Assembly (NCBI GenBank): GCA_024640385.1
Contig: JAHEFC010000161.1
Location: forward strand, 1-8,651
Length of the DNA stretch: 8,651 bases
Direction of reading: 5' to 3'
Origin: Sphingobacteriales bacterium
GTDB taxonomy: Bacteria > Bacteroidota > Bacteroidia > Chitinophagales > Chitinophagaceae
In this document: positions 1 to 8,207 of the stretch, piece by piece
Layout of the letters: each line of letters begins with the position of its first letter
How positions within the stretch are numbered: position 1 is the first letter of the stretch
The notes under the pieces: generated by a model
The model's database searches: none
The model's input: only the letters and a program-made list of their open reading frames with translations
What the model was told of the DNA's origin: nothing
Program-made: the position numbers and the translations under genes

Positions 1-79
1 GTCGGTTATACCGCTTTGATGGGTAGCAATGAACAGAACGCTTTCAAAAAACGAAATAGTAACCGCCATAATCATCCAC

Positions 80-211
80 ATGAGCAAACTGAGCGCCTTC
101 TTTTTTCCATTATTTGTTTTGCTGTTATCAGCCTGTTCAGACCAAAAACGCAATGACGCCCATCGCCTCGCCGGCATATACAAACTATATATCGCGGAAA
201 ATGCAGATTGA
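80..211 (+). pseudogene. Truncated lipoprotein gene (N-terminal remnant, 44 codons)
   Basis: The reading frame starts with a typical lipoprotein signal peptide: MSK, then a hydrophobic stretch (AFFFPLFVLLL), then the lipobox LSAC with the lipidated Cys at residue 19, then SDQKRNDAHRLAGIYKLYI. It stops at TGA 209-211 after only 25 residues of mature protein. The LAGIYKL motif is reminiscent of the start of lipocalin-like Bacteroidota lipoproteins, which are much longer; that resemblance is from memory and weak. I chose the ATG at 80 because the in-frame ATG at 29 adds 17 residues that spoil the signal peptide. The piece lies just upstream of the TPR kinase (25 bases between stop and next ATG) on the same strand. 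The best reading is a gene whose 3' part was deleted; a real small lipoprotein cannot be excluded. No recognisable promoter (TTG...TAnnTTTG) was found in positions 1-236. Confidence 0.4.
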
Positions 212-236
212 AATGGATCAAACAGTCTTTGTTCCC

Positions 237-2291
237 ATGAAAAAACTACTCATCGCTAACATAGTGGCCCTGCTTTTTTGCATGCCTTCGGTTTCCCTTG
301 CACAGGGCAATAAGGCAGACAGTCTCAGGCAGATCATCCGTCAGGCAACGCATGATTCCGTAAGGATCAATGCATACTGGGATCTGTATGACCATTACGA
401 AGAATCAAACAGGGACTCTGCCCGATACTATATAGAAGAAGGTCTACGACTTTCCAGGAAACATAGCAAAAAACTGGCCGAGGCCAGATGCCTGGTCTCC
501 CTCGCTTACCAGCAATTGAGTAGCGGACGTTATGCCGAGTCACTGGGCAACCTGCTGCAGGCATTCTCCCTTGCCGAAAACCAGGGTAAGGAAAAAGATA
601 ACTGGCTTTCAAACTGGAGCGGCTCCCCCGCAAATTCCCAACCACTTGTACTGGCTTATGCACACCACACTTTCGCTAACCTGATGACGCCAACGCGGAA
701 CACTACGCAACAGGTTTTCCATTACCGCGAGGCCCTGAGGCTGGGTAAACAGGTAGGCAATGCCCAGCGTATATTACTGGCAAACTTAGGACTGGGTAGA
801 ACTTACCTGGATAATAACTGGATCGACTCGTCCCTTATATTCGAAAAAGAAGCAGCGCGAATTGCACAGGATCCTGTTCTAAAGAGATTTCTTCCTGCCA
901 TACAATCTTATATAGGGGCTCTTTATTTTGAAAAAAATGAACCAACCCTTGCACTGGAAAATCTATACTACGGGATACAAACCGCTAATGAATACGGAAA
1001 CCCTACGGGACGACTTGCCCAGAATTATTACCGGTTGACCAAATACTACCTTGGCCAACGCTACAAGGACTCGGCATTGTACTATGCCCTGAAATTCAAA
1101 CAGGCAATGGAAATAGTGGGCTCAGTATCATTATCCACTGTTGACAAGGGTATGGCATATGAATATCTCTCCCTGGCATATAAACTAAATGATCAGCACG
1201 ACAGTGCAGTCAGTTACCAGGGACTTGCCCTGACAACTAAAGACAGCATCAACAATGCCAGGATCAATAGCCTGGCAGAGTTTCAGAATCTGAACTTACA
1301 AGAGCAACTCCGTTTACGTAACCTCGAAAAAGAACAGGAACTATATCAAAGCAGGGTCAGATCATACGGTCTGCTCGCGGGACTGCTCGTTTTTTCTGTA
1401 ATCGCGATGATCTTATACCGGAATAACAAGCAAAAGCAGAAAACAAACAGGGAACTTGAAAACACTCTATCCAACTTAAAATCCACACAGGCCCAACTGA
1501 TCCAGTCCGAAAAAATGGCATCGCTTGGAGAACTCACGGCGGGTATCGCACATGAGATCCAGAACCCGTTGAATTTCGTGAACAATTTTTCGGAAGTGAA
1601 TAGAGAACTTATTGAAGAAGTCAAAAGTCAAAAATCAAAAGTCAAAACTGAGGAACTGGATGATTTGCTAGACGATATTTTCCATAATAATGAAAAAATC
1701 CACCACCACGGTAAACGCGCCGATGCCATTGTAAAGGGCATGCTGCAACACAGCCAAAAAGGCAGTGGTGTAAAAGAGCCCACCAACATCAATGCACTGG
1801 CCGAGGAATACTTACGTTTGGCTTATCATGGATTAAAAGCAAAGGACAAATCCTTCAACGCCAGCATTAAAACAGAATTCGATCAAAGCATCTGCAACAT
1901 CAATATCATTCCGCAGGATATCGGCAGGGTATTATTGAACCTGATCAACAATGCATTCTATGCCGTGGATGAAAAGAAAAAAAAGATCGGCGAAGGCTAT
2001 GAACCTGAAGTAACAGTAAGCACAAGAATGGACAATGCTTCAAAGAATCAGCCAATTAACCAATTAGCTAATTCGCTAATTATCTCTGTTAGAGATAATG
2101 GCAACGGCATCCCGGAAAATATCAAAAACAAGATCTTCCAACCCTTCTTCACCACCAAACCTACGGGCCAGGGAACCGGACTTGGATTGAGTTTGAGCTA
2201 TGATATCGTGAAAGCACATGGGGGTGAAATGAAGGTGCAAACAAAAGAAAGTGAAGGTGCTGAATTTATAATTAGTTTACCGGTTAATTGA
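237..2291 (+). CDS. TPR-containing membrane sensor histidine kinase
   Basis: This 684-aa kinase senses outside the cytoplasmic membrane and autophosphorylates in the cytosol. I chose ATG 237 because MKKLL plus a hydrophobic core ending SLA|Q gives a signal peptide (about 1-22); the frame is open back to 114, but the upstream extension has no such feature. Residues about 45-337 form roughly seven TPR-like helix pairs (for example 81-115, 177-211, 217-250, 259-291, 304-337). A coiled stretch (345-372) leads to one TM helix (about 376-394) and a cytoplasmic coiled coil. The HisKA H-box has phospho-acceptor His439 (HEIQNPL), with ExxN after the His, the motif of kinases that can also act as phosphatases. 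HATPase_c has N-box N568-N572, G1 D620-NGNGIP, F-box 633-642 ([10 protein letters not shown]) and G2 GQGTGLGL 644-651. All key residues are intact. Two oddities are a heptamer-repeat-encoded segment (462-470) and an 11-residue repeat-derived insertion (606-616). It is followed after 6 bases by the next kinase, so they are probably cotranscribed. The ligand and response regulator are unknown. Confidence 0.93.
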   Translation: MKKLLIANIVALLFCMPSVSLAQGNKADSLRQIIRQATHDSVRINAYWDLYDHYEESNRDSARYYIEEGLRLSRKHSKKLAEARCLVSLAYQQLSSGRYAESLGNLLQAFSLAENQGKEKDNWLSNWSGSPANSQPLVLAYAHHTFANLMTPTRNTTQQVFHYREALRLGKQVGNAQRILLANLGLGRTYLDNNWIDSSLIFEKEAARIAQDPVLKRFLPAIQSYIGALYFEKNEPTLALENLYYGIQTANEYGNPTGRLAQNYYRLTKYYLGQRYKDSALYYALKFKQAMEIVGSVSLSTVDKGMAYEYLSLAYKLNDQHDSAVSYQGLALTTKDSINNARINSLAEFQNLNLQEQLRLRNLEKEQELYQSRVRSYGLLAGLLVFSVIAMILYRNNKQKQKTNRELENTLSNLKSTQAQLIQSEKMASLGELTAGIAHEIQNPLNFVNNFSEVNRELIEEVKSQKSKVKTEELDDLLDDIFHNNEKIHHHGKRADAIVKGMLQHSQKGSGVKEPTNINALAEEYLRLAYHGLKAKDKSFNASIKTEFDQSICNINIIPQDIGRVLLNLINNAFYAVDEKKKKIGEGYEPEVTVSTRMDNASKNQPINQLANSLIISVRDNGNGIPENIKNKIFQPFFTTKPTGQGTGLGLSLSYDIVKAHGGEMKVQTKESEGAEFIISLPVN
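1620..1647 (+). repeat. Four tandem gtcaaaa heptamers inside the kinase gene
   Basis: The 28 bases read as gtcaaaa, gtcaaaa, atcaaaa, gtcaaaa, with one substitution in unit 3. They encode VKSQKSKVK (residues 462-470) in the variable stretch between the H-box helix and the conserved [13 protein letters not shown] motif. The second kinase has a segment of the same length here (44 residues from NNF to the HG of HGKR in both) but without the repeat. Similar short repeats are, to my knowledge, common between genes in Bacteroidota genomes. Confidence 0.8.
2052..2084 (+). repeat. AT-rich dispersed repeat inserted in frame in the HATPase domain
   Basis: The 33 bases encode P606-I616 (PINQLANSLII), an 11-residue excess over the second kinase, which goes straight from [11 protein letters not shown] to the G1 box. 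The repeat contains the 12-base palindrome aattagctaatt (2062-2073) and an inverted pair aattagc/gctaatt (2062-2068 with 2075-2081). Its 14-base word caattagctaattc (2061-2074) recurs exactly at 8217-8230, and ctaattcgctaat (2068-2080) recurs inverted at 8203-8215. Because 33 is a multiple of 3, the kinase frame is kept. Confidence 0.65.
2079..2099 (+). other. Perfect 9-bp hairpin within coding sequence, next to the repeat
   Basis: attatctct (2079-2087) and agagataat (2091-2099) are exact reverse complements around a 3-base loop (gtt). The hairpin starts inside the end of the AT-rich repeat and runs into the codons of the G1 box (ISVRDN). The equivalent codons of the second kinase do not form it. 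It may be part of the inserted element or chance; it is not followed by a T-run, so it is not a standard terminator. Confidence 0.45.
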
Positions 2292-2297
2292 AAGGGC

Positions 2298-5200
2298 ATG
2301 ACGTTGACCAAAAACCTTGAAAAAGAACTAAAGCAGGTGTACCTGGAATACTGGAAAAGTTATTTCGAGGGAAAGATTCGACAATTTGGTTCGCTGCTGG
2401 ACGACGACTACAAACTGATCGGTACTTCAGAAACTGAGCTCGTAAACAACAAGCAGGAAGCACTTATATGGTTAAAGAATTCAGTAAAAGAAATAAAAGG
2501 AAAAACTGAATTCCGGAACAGAAAAATAAAACTATCACCGGTCAATGATCTTATACTTGTCAACGAACTGGCCGACGTGTATATTCTCGTAAACGGGAAA
2601 TGGACATTTTATTCCAGGATACGCATTTCCACTTTGCTGAGGCAAGCAAAAAATAAGTGGAAAGTAGTGCAGCAGCACGGATCCCTACCCGACGTCAGAA
2701 CTGGCGAAGGTGAAACTGTTGCATTTGAAAAGCTCAGTAAGGAAAATCTTGAACTCCGTGATGCAGTTAAACGCCGTACTGCAGAGCTGGAAATCCGGAA
2801 CCGGGAACTCGAAATTGAAGCGGCCCTGGAAAGGGTTAGAGCCAGGGCCATGGCCATGCAGAAATCCACTGAATTATCTGAACTGGTGGACACGGTATTC
2901 AAAGAATTGACCAAACTTGATTTTGCCCTGAACTGGTGCATGATCAATATCATTGATGAATCTTCCCTGTCGAACACGGTATGGGCAGCCAACCCGGATA
3001 TCAACCAGGCACCTGAGTCCTATCACATGTTGTTTGAAGATTATCCTTTTCATCATGCCATGATGAAAGGATGGAAGGCCAGGAGAACCAAAGATGTTTA
3101 TGTGCTGGCCGGCCGGGAAAAGAAAGTCTACGATGAATATCTATTCAATGAAACAGAATTCAGGAGGGTACCCGCAGCAGCACAGGCGGCTTCGAGAGCC
3201 ATGAAAAAATATGTGGTCAGTTTCACCTTTTCCAATTTCGGGGGCCTGCAAACGGTTGGAGAAGTTCCGCTTTCAGACACCAATATTGATATACTCAGTC
3301 GTTTCGGAAAAGTATTTGACCTCACGTATACCCGTTTTAATGATCTGCTAAAAGCAGAGGCCCAGACCAGGGAGGCTGAGATCGAATTGGGATTGGAAAG
3401 ACTAAGGGCCAGGGCCATGGCCATGCAGCATTCGGATGAACTGGCCGAACTGGTGGCAACAGTATTCAGGGAACTAAATCATCTTGATTTTTCACTGGCC
3501 AGTTGCATTATCTGGATCCACAGCCCTGCTGAAAAAACCAATACACTCTGGATAGCCAGTGACGAGAGGAACAAACCGGCCAGGCCCTTACAGATCCTTC
3601 CTTTTTATCCGCCATTTTTTAATTCTATCGTTCCCGCCTGGAAAGCAAAAGATCCCAAATGGATTTTTTCTTTAACAGGAACGGAAAAAAAGAAGTTTGA
3701 AAAACTGTTTTTTAAAGAATATCCCGAACTGCCGGATGAGTTGAAAAAACTGGTCAGGGAAAATAAGAAAATGGTTTTTTCAGCGTCGTTCAACAATTTT
3801 GGCGCACTGGAGGTGGTAGGCAATGAATCGTTGACAGATGAGAAATTTGAAATACTTCACCGTTTCGGAAAGGTGTTTGACTCAAGCTATACACGTTTTA
3901 ATGACCTGAAGAAGGCCGAAGCACAGGCAAGAGAAGCGCAGATAGAAGCATCTATGGAACGGGTGCGAAGCAGAACCATGGCCATGCAGAAAAGTACAGA
4001 GCTGGGGGATGTTGCCGTTGTAATGTATAATGAACTCAAGAGTTTAGGCATAACACAAGAGTTCTTTGAAACCGGATATGTAGAAATTGACGAAGTAAAC
4101 AAGATCCAAACAGGCTGGACAACAACACCCTCGGGAGATTATTTAGAACCATTCAATCTCCCATTAAAAGGTGAGCCCGTATTAGATGCAAGGTATGAAG
4201 CCTGGAAGCAACGTGTGCCTGTTTTCAAACAGTTGGTAAGCGGCGAAGAATTGAAGCGGACAATTGAATTTACGCTGCCTTATATGGGCAATAAAGAGGC
4301 GGAAGAAATTACAAGAAATGCCCCGGACTCTATCATCTTTTATTGCGGGAATTTTTCGCATGGTTATCTCAACATTAATTCAATTACTCCACTGAGTGCT
4401 GAAGCAGAGTCGGTGCTGGCCAGGTTCACACGGGTATTTGAACAGACATATAAACGTTTTCTTGATCTGAAAAAAGCTGAAGCCCAGACCCGGGAAAGTC
4501 AGATTCAGTTGGCACTGGAAAGAGTGCGGGCCAGAACAATGGCTATGCAGCAAAGTAATGAATTGCTGGAAGCTGGCGAACTGCTCTGTAATGAAATGAC
4601 CAAGCTGGGAATCAATTCCCTCACCAGTGGTTATGTGTTATTTGATGCTGATGAAAAAACTGGTTGGAACTATACCCCCAATCCAGGTACAGGAAAAATA
4701 ATGCCTGTGCCAGTTGGCATTATACACACTGAGACAGAAGAAATGAGAACAGTGCTGGAATGGTGGAAAAGCAGAAAGCCATTTTCGGTGATCGAGATGG
4801 ACGAAGTGCAAACCATAAAGCACCAGACTTTTATTGCAGAGCGAAGCACCAATTTCCCGATAACCTTGCAGCAATTGCTCGCCATTTCCCCGCCCAGACT
4901 TGTATTACACAATTTTAATTTCAAAGAAGGGTACATATTAATTGTGGGCGGCGAAAAGCTGACCGATGAGCAAATCGAGATAATGCTCCGATTCACAAAT
5001 GTTTTCCAGCAAACCTATACCCGCTTCCTGGATCTTCAGAAAGCTGAAGCCCAGGCGAGGGAAGCGCAGGTGGAAGCTGCATTGGAAAGAGTGCGTTCAC
5101 GCAGCCTGGCCATGCACCATACAGACGAACTGCAGGATGTAGTCAATGTGGCCGCTCAGCAACTGCTGAAGATGAACATCGATATCGATGGAGGCATGTT

Positions 5201-7034
5201 CATTGCCATCAACGATGAAGTGAAAGATGACCTTCCGTTCTGGGCCGCTGCCGGTGCTGCAGATTATGTGCAGAAAGTGAGATTACCGTTCCTCAACCGG
5301 CCTACGTTTACAGGATTACATGATGCCATACTACGACGCGAACCTTTCTATACAGAGCATTACGCAAAAGAAGACAAGGATGAATTCCTGAGACATATGT
5401 TCCGGTACCCTCCCTGGAACCAGAACAGCGAAGAAAGAAAACTGGAACTGCAGGGCAGGGAAGGCGGTTATACAAGATCGTTAGTAGTGAACCGGTACAC
5501 CTCCATCGGAATCACAAACCATCATGGTAAGATATTCTCAGATGATGACAATGCCGTACTCAAAAGATTCGGAGCTGTACTCGAACAATCATATACCCGA
5601 TTCCTTGACCTGCAAAAAGCGGAAGCACAGGCAAGAGAAGCACAGGTAGAAACTGCATTGGAGAAAGTGCGTTCAAGAACGATGTCTATGCAGAAGTCAG
5701 ATGAGCTGGCTGAAACGGCTGCCGTTATGTTCAGGCAACTGATGTCGCTGGGTATCGAACCCAACAGGCTGTACATCATCATTATCAAAGAGGAAAATGG
5801 CGATATGGAAGCCTGGGTCACGGATGAAGACGGCAGCAGGGTCAGCATGGGATTCAATGGAAATTTCAACAACAACCAGTCGTTGTTCAAAATGTATGAA
5901 GGATGGAAGAAGCAACTCAAAACCCTGATCATCGATATGCAGGGCGAAGAACTGCAAAATTATTTCCATTATCTCCATGATGTTCTGAATGTTCCCTTCA
6001 AAGGCGGACTGGAGCAGAAAAGAAGGGTGCAGCATGTTGCCTACTTCAGTAAGGGGCTGATAGGAATTGCTTCACCTGAACCTCAGCCTGCAGAAAACTT
6101 ACAATTACTGGAGCGATTCGCTGCAGTATTCAATCTTACCTTTACGCGTTTCACCGACCTGAAAATTGCAGAGGCCCATGCCCTGCAAGCCGAACAGGAT
6201 CTGATCGCGATCAAAGAAGCCAAGAAAAAAGCAGAGGATGCGCTATCGGAACTGCAGGCCACACAAAAGCAGCTGATACAGGCTGAGAAAATGGCAAGTC
6301 TTGGTGAACTCACGGCTGGTATTGCGCATGAGATACAGAATCCTTTGAACTTCGTGAACAATTTTGCCGAGATCAACACAGAGTTAAACGCAGAGTTGAA
6401 AGATGCGATTAGTCGCGGGGATATGGGAGACGCAGAGGAGATCTCGCTGATGCTTTTGGAGAATGAACAAAAGATACTCCAGCATGGCAAACGCGCCGAT
6501 GCTATCGTAAAAGGTATGTTGCAACATACACGTAGCGGCAGTGGAACAAAAGAGCTGACAGATATTAATGCAATATGTGATGAATACCTTCGATTGGCTT
6601 ATCATGGTTTTCGGGCCAGGGAAAAATCGTTCAACAGTGAATTCAATTTTACACCAGATCCGGAACTCGGCAAGATCAATGTGGTGCCGCAGGAGATCGG
6701 TCGTGTTATTCTCAATCTTATCAGCAATGCATTTTATGCAGTGAATGAAAAAGCAAAGCAGTCTGTCAAAGGCTATCAACCAGCTGTCAGGCTGTCTACC
6801 CGCAGAGACAATGGTAAGGTGTTCATTGCTGTTTCAGATAACGGCACCGGTATCCCACAGAAAGTAGTTGATAAGATCTTCCAGCCCTTCTTCACTACCA
6901 AACCCACGGGCGAGGGCACTGGTCTGGGCCTGAGTTTGAGTTATGATATCGTTAAGGCGCATGGAGGAGAATTGAAGGTGGAAACGAAAGAAGGAGAAGG
7001 AACTGAGTTTATTATTCAATTACCAGTATCTTGA
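2298..7034 (+). CDS. Soluble multi-sensor histidine kinase with six tandem GAF-like modules
   Basis: This 1578-aa kinase has no signal peptide or TM helix, so it should be cytosolic. Order: residues about 5-128, an NTF2/SnoaL_3-like fold ([26 protein letters not shown]); 140-170, a coil; 171-1294, six GAF-like modules; 1295-1330, a coiled coil; about 1325-1400, HisKA with His1344 in HEIQNPL (ExxN present); HATPase_c to the end, with N-box N1473-N1477, G1 D1514-NGTGIP, F-box 1527-1536 and G2 GEGTGLGL 1538-1545. All catalytic motifs are intact. The core is closely related to the upstream kinase: by eye 35 of 40 residues match around the H-box and 44 of 51 at the C-terminus. No other in-frame ATG occurs before residue 185, which supports the start at 2298; it lies 6 bases after the previous stop, with a purine stretch (aaaggg) directly in front. 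The multi-GAF layout suggests integration of several cytosolic signals; the ligands are not readable. Total length far exceeds a usual kinase of about 400-700 aa, entirely because of the module array. Confidence 0.93.
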   Translation: MTLTKNLEKELKQVYLEYWKSYFEGKIRQFGSLLDDDYKLIGTSETELVNNKQEALIWLKNSVKEIKGKTEFRNRKIKLSPVNDLILVNELADVYILVNGKWTFYSRIRISTLLRQAKNKWKVVQQHGSLPDVRTGEGETVAFEKLSKENLELRDAVKRRTAELEIRNRELEIEAALERVRARAMAMQKSTELSELVDTVFKELTKLDFALNWCMINIIDESSLSNTVWAANPDINQAPESYHMLFEDYPFHHAMMKGWKARRTKDVYVLAGREKKVYDEYLFNETEFRRVPAAAQAASRAMKKYVVSFTFSNFGGLQTVGEVPLSDTNIDILSRFGKVFDLTYTRFNDLLKAEAQTREAEIELGLERLRARAMAMQHSDELAELVATVFRELNHLDFSLASCIIWIHSPAEKTNTLWIASDERNKPARPLQILPFYPPFFNSIVPAWKAKDPKWIFSLTGTEKKKFEKLFFKEYPELPDELKKLVRENKKMVFSASFNNFGALEVVGNESLTDEKFEILHRFGKVFDSSYTRFNDLKKAEAQAREAQIEASMERVRSRTMAMQKSTELGDVAVVMYNELKSLGITQEFFETGYVEIDEVNKIQTGWTTTPSGDYLEPFNLPLKGEPVLDARYEAWKQRVPVFKQLVSGEELKRTIEFTLPYMGNKEAEEITRNAPDSIIFYCGNFSHGYLNINSITPLSAEAESVLARFTRVFEQTYKRFLDLKKAEAQTRESQIQLALERVRARTMAMQQSNELLEAGELLCNEMTKLGINSLTSGYVLFDADEKTGWNYTPNPGTGKIMPVPVGIIHTETEEMRTVLEWWKSRKPFSVIEMDEVQTIKHQTFIAERSTNFPITLQQLLAISPPRLVLHNFNFKEGYILIVGGEKLTDEQIEIMLRFTNVFQQTYTRFLDLQKAEAQAREAQVEAALERVRSRSLAMHHTDELQDVVNVAAQQLLKMNIDIDGGMFIAINDEVKDDLPFWAAAGAADYVQKVRLPFLNRPTFTGLHDAILRREPFYTEHYAKEDKDEFLRHMFRYPPWNQNSEERKLELQGREGGYTRSLVVNRYTSIGITNHHGKIFSDDDNAVLKRFGAVLEQSYTRFLDLQKAEAQAREAQVETALEKVRSRTMSMQKSDELAETAAVMFRQLMSLGIEPNRLYIIIIKEENGDMEAWVTDEDGSRVSMGFNGNFNNNQSLFKMYEGWKKQLKTLIIDMQGEELQNYFHYLHDVLNVPFKGGLEQKRRVQHVAYFSKGLIGIASPEPQPAENLQLLERFAAVFNLTFTRFTDLKIAEAHALQAEQDLIAIKEAKKKAEDALSELQATQKQLIQAEKMASLGELTAGIAHEIQNPLNFVNNFAEINTELNAELKDAISRGDMGDAEEISLMLLENEQKILQHGKRADAIVKGMLQHTRSGSGTKELTDINAICDEYLRLAYHGFRAREKSFNSEFNFTPDPELGKINVVPQEIGRVILNLISNAFYAVNEKAKQSVKGYQPAVRLSTRRDNGKVFIAVSDNGTGIPQKVVDKIFQPFFTTKPTGEGTGLGLSLSYDIVKAHGGELKVETKEGEGTEFIIQLPVS
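2808..6179 (+). repeat. Six tandem sensor modules (protein-level repeat, period about 187 aa)
   Basis: The modules are 1: 2808-3365; 2: 3366-3926; 3: 3927-4487; 4: 4488-5054; 5: 5055-5630; 6: 5631-6179. Each opens with a helix of the form EAQxExxLERVRxRxMAMQxSxEL, has a GAF-like alpha/beta core, and closes with RFxxVFxxTYTRFxDLxKAEAQ. The Glu of the ERVR-type motif falls at residues 178, 367, 554, 741, 930 and 1122. A Trp sits 81-82 residues later in five modules (W259, W448, W636, W823, W1203); module 5 has Ile1011 there. Modules 1 and 2 are the closest pair (LDFxL and a shared Cys, C214 and C403), and share a 21-base identical stretch at 2841-2861 and 3408-3428. Elsewhere the DNA has diverged, so the array is old rather than a recent slippage product. 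Assigning the cores to the GAF superfamily is inference from length, helix-sheet pattern and context. Confidence 0.85.
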
Positions 7035-7058
7035 TAATGGGTTCTTCAACTTAATGAT

Positions 7059-8207
7059 ATGAAGGCAAAATCGATCAGGGGATCTTCCCCCGAAGAAATT
7101 GAAATCGCTCTTGAACAAGCTATGGCAGGAAACTACAAGCCCACCCTGGCTTTTATATTCAGCTCCATCAAGCAAGACATCGATCGCGTTTGTCAGCTCT
7201 TTGATAAACGGGGTATCGCCGTATTTGGCGCTACCTCTTGCGGTGAGTTCATTGACGGCGAGATTGGATCAGGGTCCATTGCTGTTCTTTTATTGGATAT
7301 GAACCCCGCCCATTTTTCCATCATGCTTGAAGATTACCGTGATCAGGATGCTTTGACACTTGCCGCAGCGATGGCCGGCAAAGCAAAACAGCAATTCAAC
7401 AATCCTTTGTTCCTGATCTCCATAGGTATTAATGTGCTGAATGCAGCGGCGGTGGGAGAGCCCATACTCCGGGCCATTGAAGGTGTGGCGGGAAAAGATG
7501 TGGTGATTTGGGGCGGCAGGGCTGCCGATGATAATACGTATACTGACACCATCGTATTTACCAATCAACTGTCTACCAACCGTGGTATTTTATTGCTGGT
7601 ATTGGATGGTGATAAGATCCAGATGAAAGGCCAGGCCGCTTCCGGCCAAATATCGGTGGGAACTGAAAAAACCATTACCAAAGCAACAGAGAATTGGATA
7701 TACGAGATCGATCATCAGCCCGCTACTGATATGATCATAAAGTTTATGGGACTTGACCTGACCTCGGAAGAAGCTGAGACCTTCCTGGCACCTTTCATAT
7801 TATTCAGCCTTTCCCGTGATAAAGGCGATCCGGTGATGCGCAGCCTGGGGCAATTCAACTGGCAAACCAAGGCTGTTGTGAATCTTGGAAACATCAAAGA
7901 AGGCGAAAAGATCCGCCTGACACTTCCCCCCGATTTTGAGATCATTGAAGAAGTGAGTAGAAATGCGGAGCGGGTGAAGCAGGAGGAAATGCCCGATCCG
8001 GATGCCCTGCTCATGTTCTCCTGTGCCGGCAGGCTGGAGCAATTAGGTCCAATGATCGGTGATGAGATCGAAGGTGTAAGAAAAGTATTCAATGTGCCTA
8101 TGGCTGGTTTCTTTACTTACGGTGAATTTGGCCGTACCAACCATGGCAACAACGAATTTCATAATAACACCTGCTGTTGGGTGGCGTTGAAGGAATTGGC
8201 GGATTAG
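7059..8207 (+). CDS. FIST-domain signal-transduction protein (FIST_N + FIST_C)
   Basis: This 382-aa protein has no signal peptide or TM helix. FIST_N covers about residues 25-215: FGATSCGEF (56-64), then GSGSIAVLLL, and GKDVVIWGGRAADD (145-158). FIST_C covers about 220-375: FILFSLSRDKGDP, LLMFSCAGR (317-325), and GFFTYGEFG (350-358) near the end. This is the full length of a stand-alone FIST protein. The family is a cytosolic ligand-binding sensor found fused to, or encoded beside, histidine kinases, cyclic-di-GMP enzymes and chemotaxis receptors. Those characterised as NosP bind heme and NO and regulate a co-transcribed histidine kinase. Here it follows the six-module kinase by 24 bases, so it probably feeds that kinase, the TPR kinase or both. 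Histidines that could serve as ligands are H85, H219, H362 and H368; I cannot tell which if any binds heme, and a different ligand is possible. Upstream ATGs at 7037 and 7054 are out of frame. The stop codon lies inside an AT-rich repeat. Confidence 0.9.
   Translation: MKAKSIRGSSPEEIEIALEQAMAGNYKPTLAFIFSSIKQDIDRVCQLFDKRGIAVFGATSCGEFIDGEIGSGSIAVLLLDMNPAHFSIMLEDYRDQDALTLAAAMAGKAKQQFNNPLFLISIGINVLNAAAVGEPILRAIEGVAGKDVVIWGGRAADDNTYTDTIVFTNQLSTNRGILLLVLDGDKIQMKGQAASGQISVGTEKTITKATENWIYEIDHQPATDMIIKFMGLDLTSEEAETFLAPFILFSLSRDKGDPVMRSLGQFNWQTKAVVNLGNIKEGEKIRLTLPPDFEIIEEVSRNAERVKQEEMPDPDALLMFSCAGRLEQLGPMIGDEIEGVRKVFNVPMAGFFTYGEFGRTNHGNNEFHNNTCCWVALKELAD

Noticed and set aside
1..28. TATACCGCTTTG as a -7 element upstream of the lipoprotein frame
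   Set aside because: It has four bases between TA and TTTG instead of two, and the upstream region needed for a -33 box is outside the window.
114..236. Extension of the TPR kinase to the ATG at 114
   Set aside because: It would put 41 non-hydrophobic residues in front of a clean signal peptide and overlaps the lipoprotein remnant.
2808..6179. CRISPR-like or recent tandem DNA repeat
   Set aside because: The period is about 560 bases, the reading frame is kept throughout and identity is mainly at the protein level, so it is a domain repeat.
6083..6490. Antisense open frames such as this 135-codon one opposite the second kinase
   Set aside because: Serine/alanine-rich products that mirror the coding strand; they sit opposite well-conserved kinase or linker codons and show no domain.
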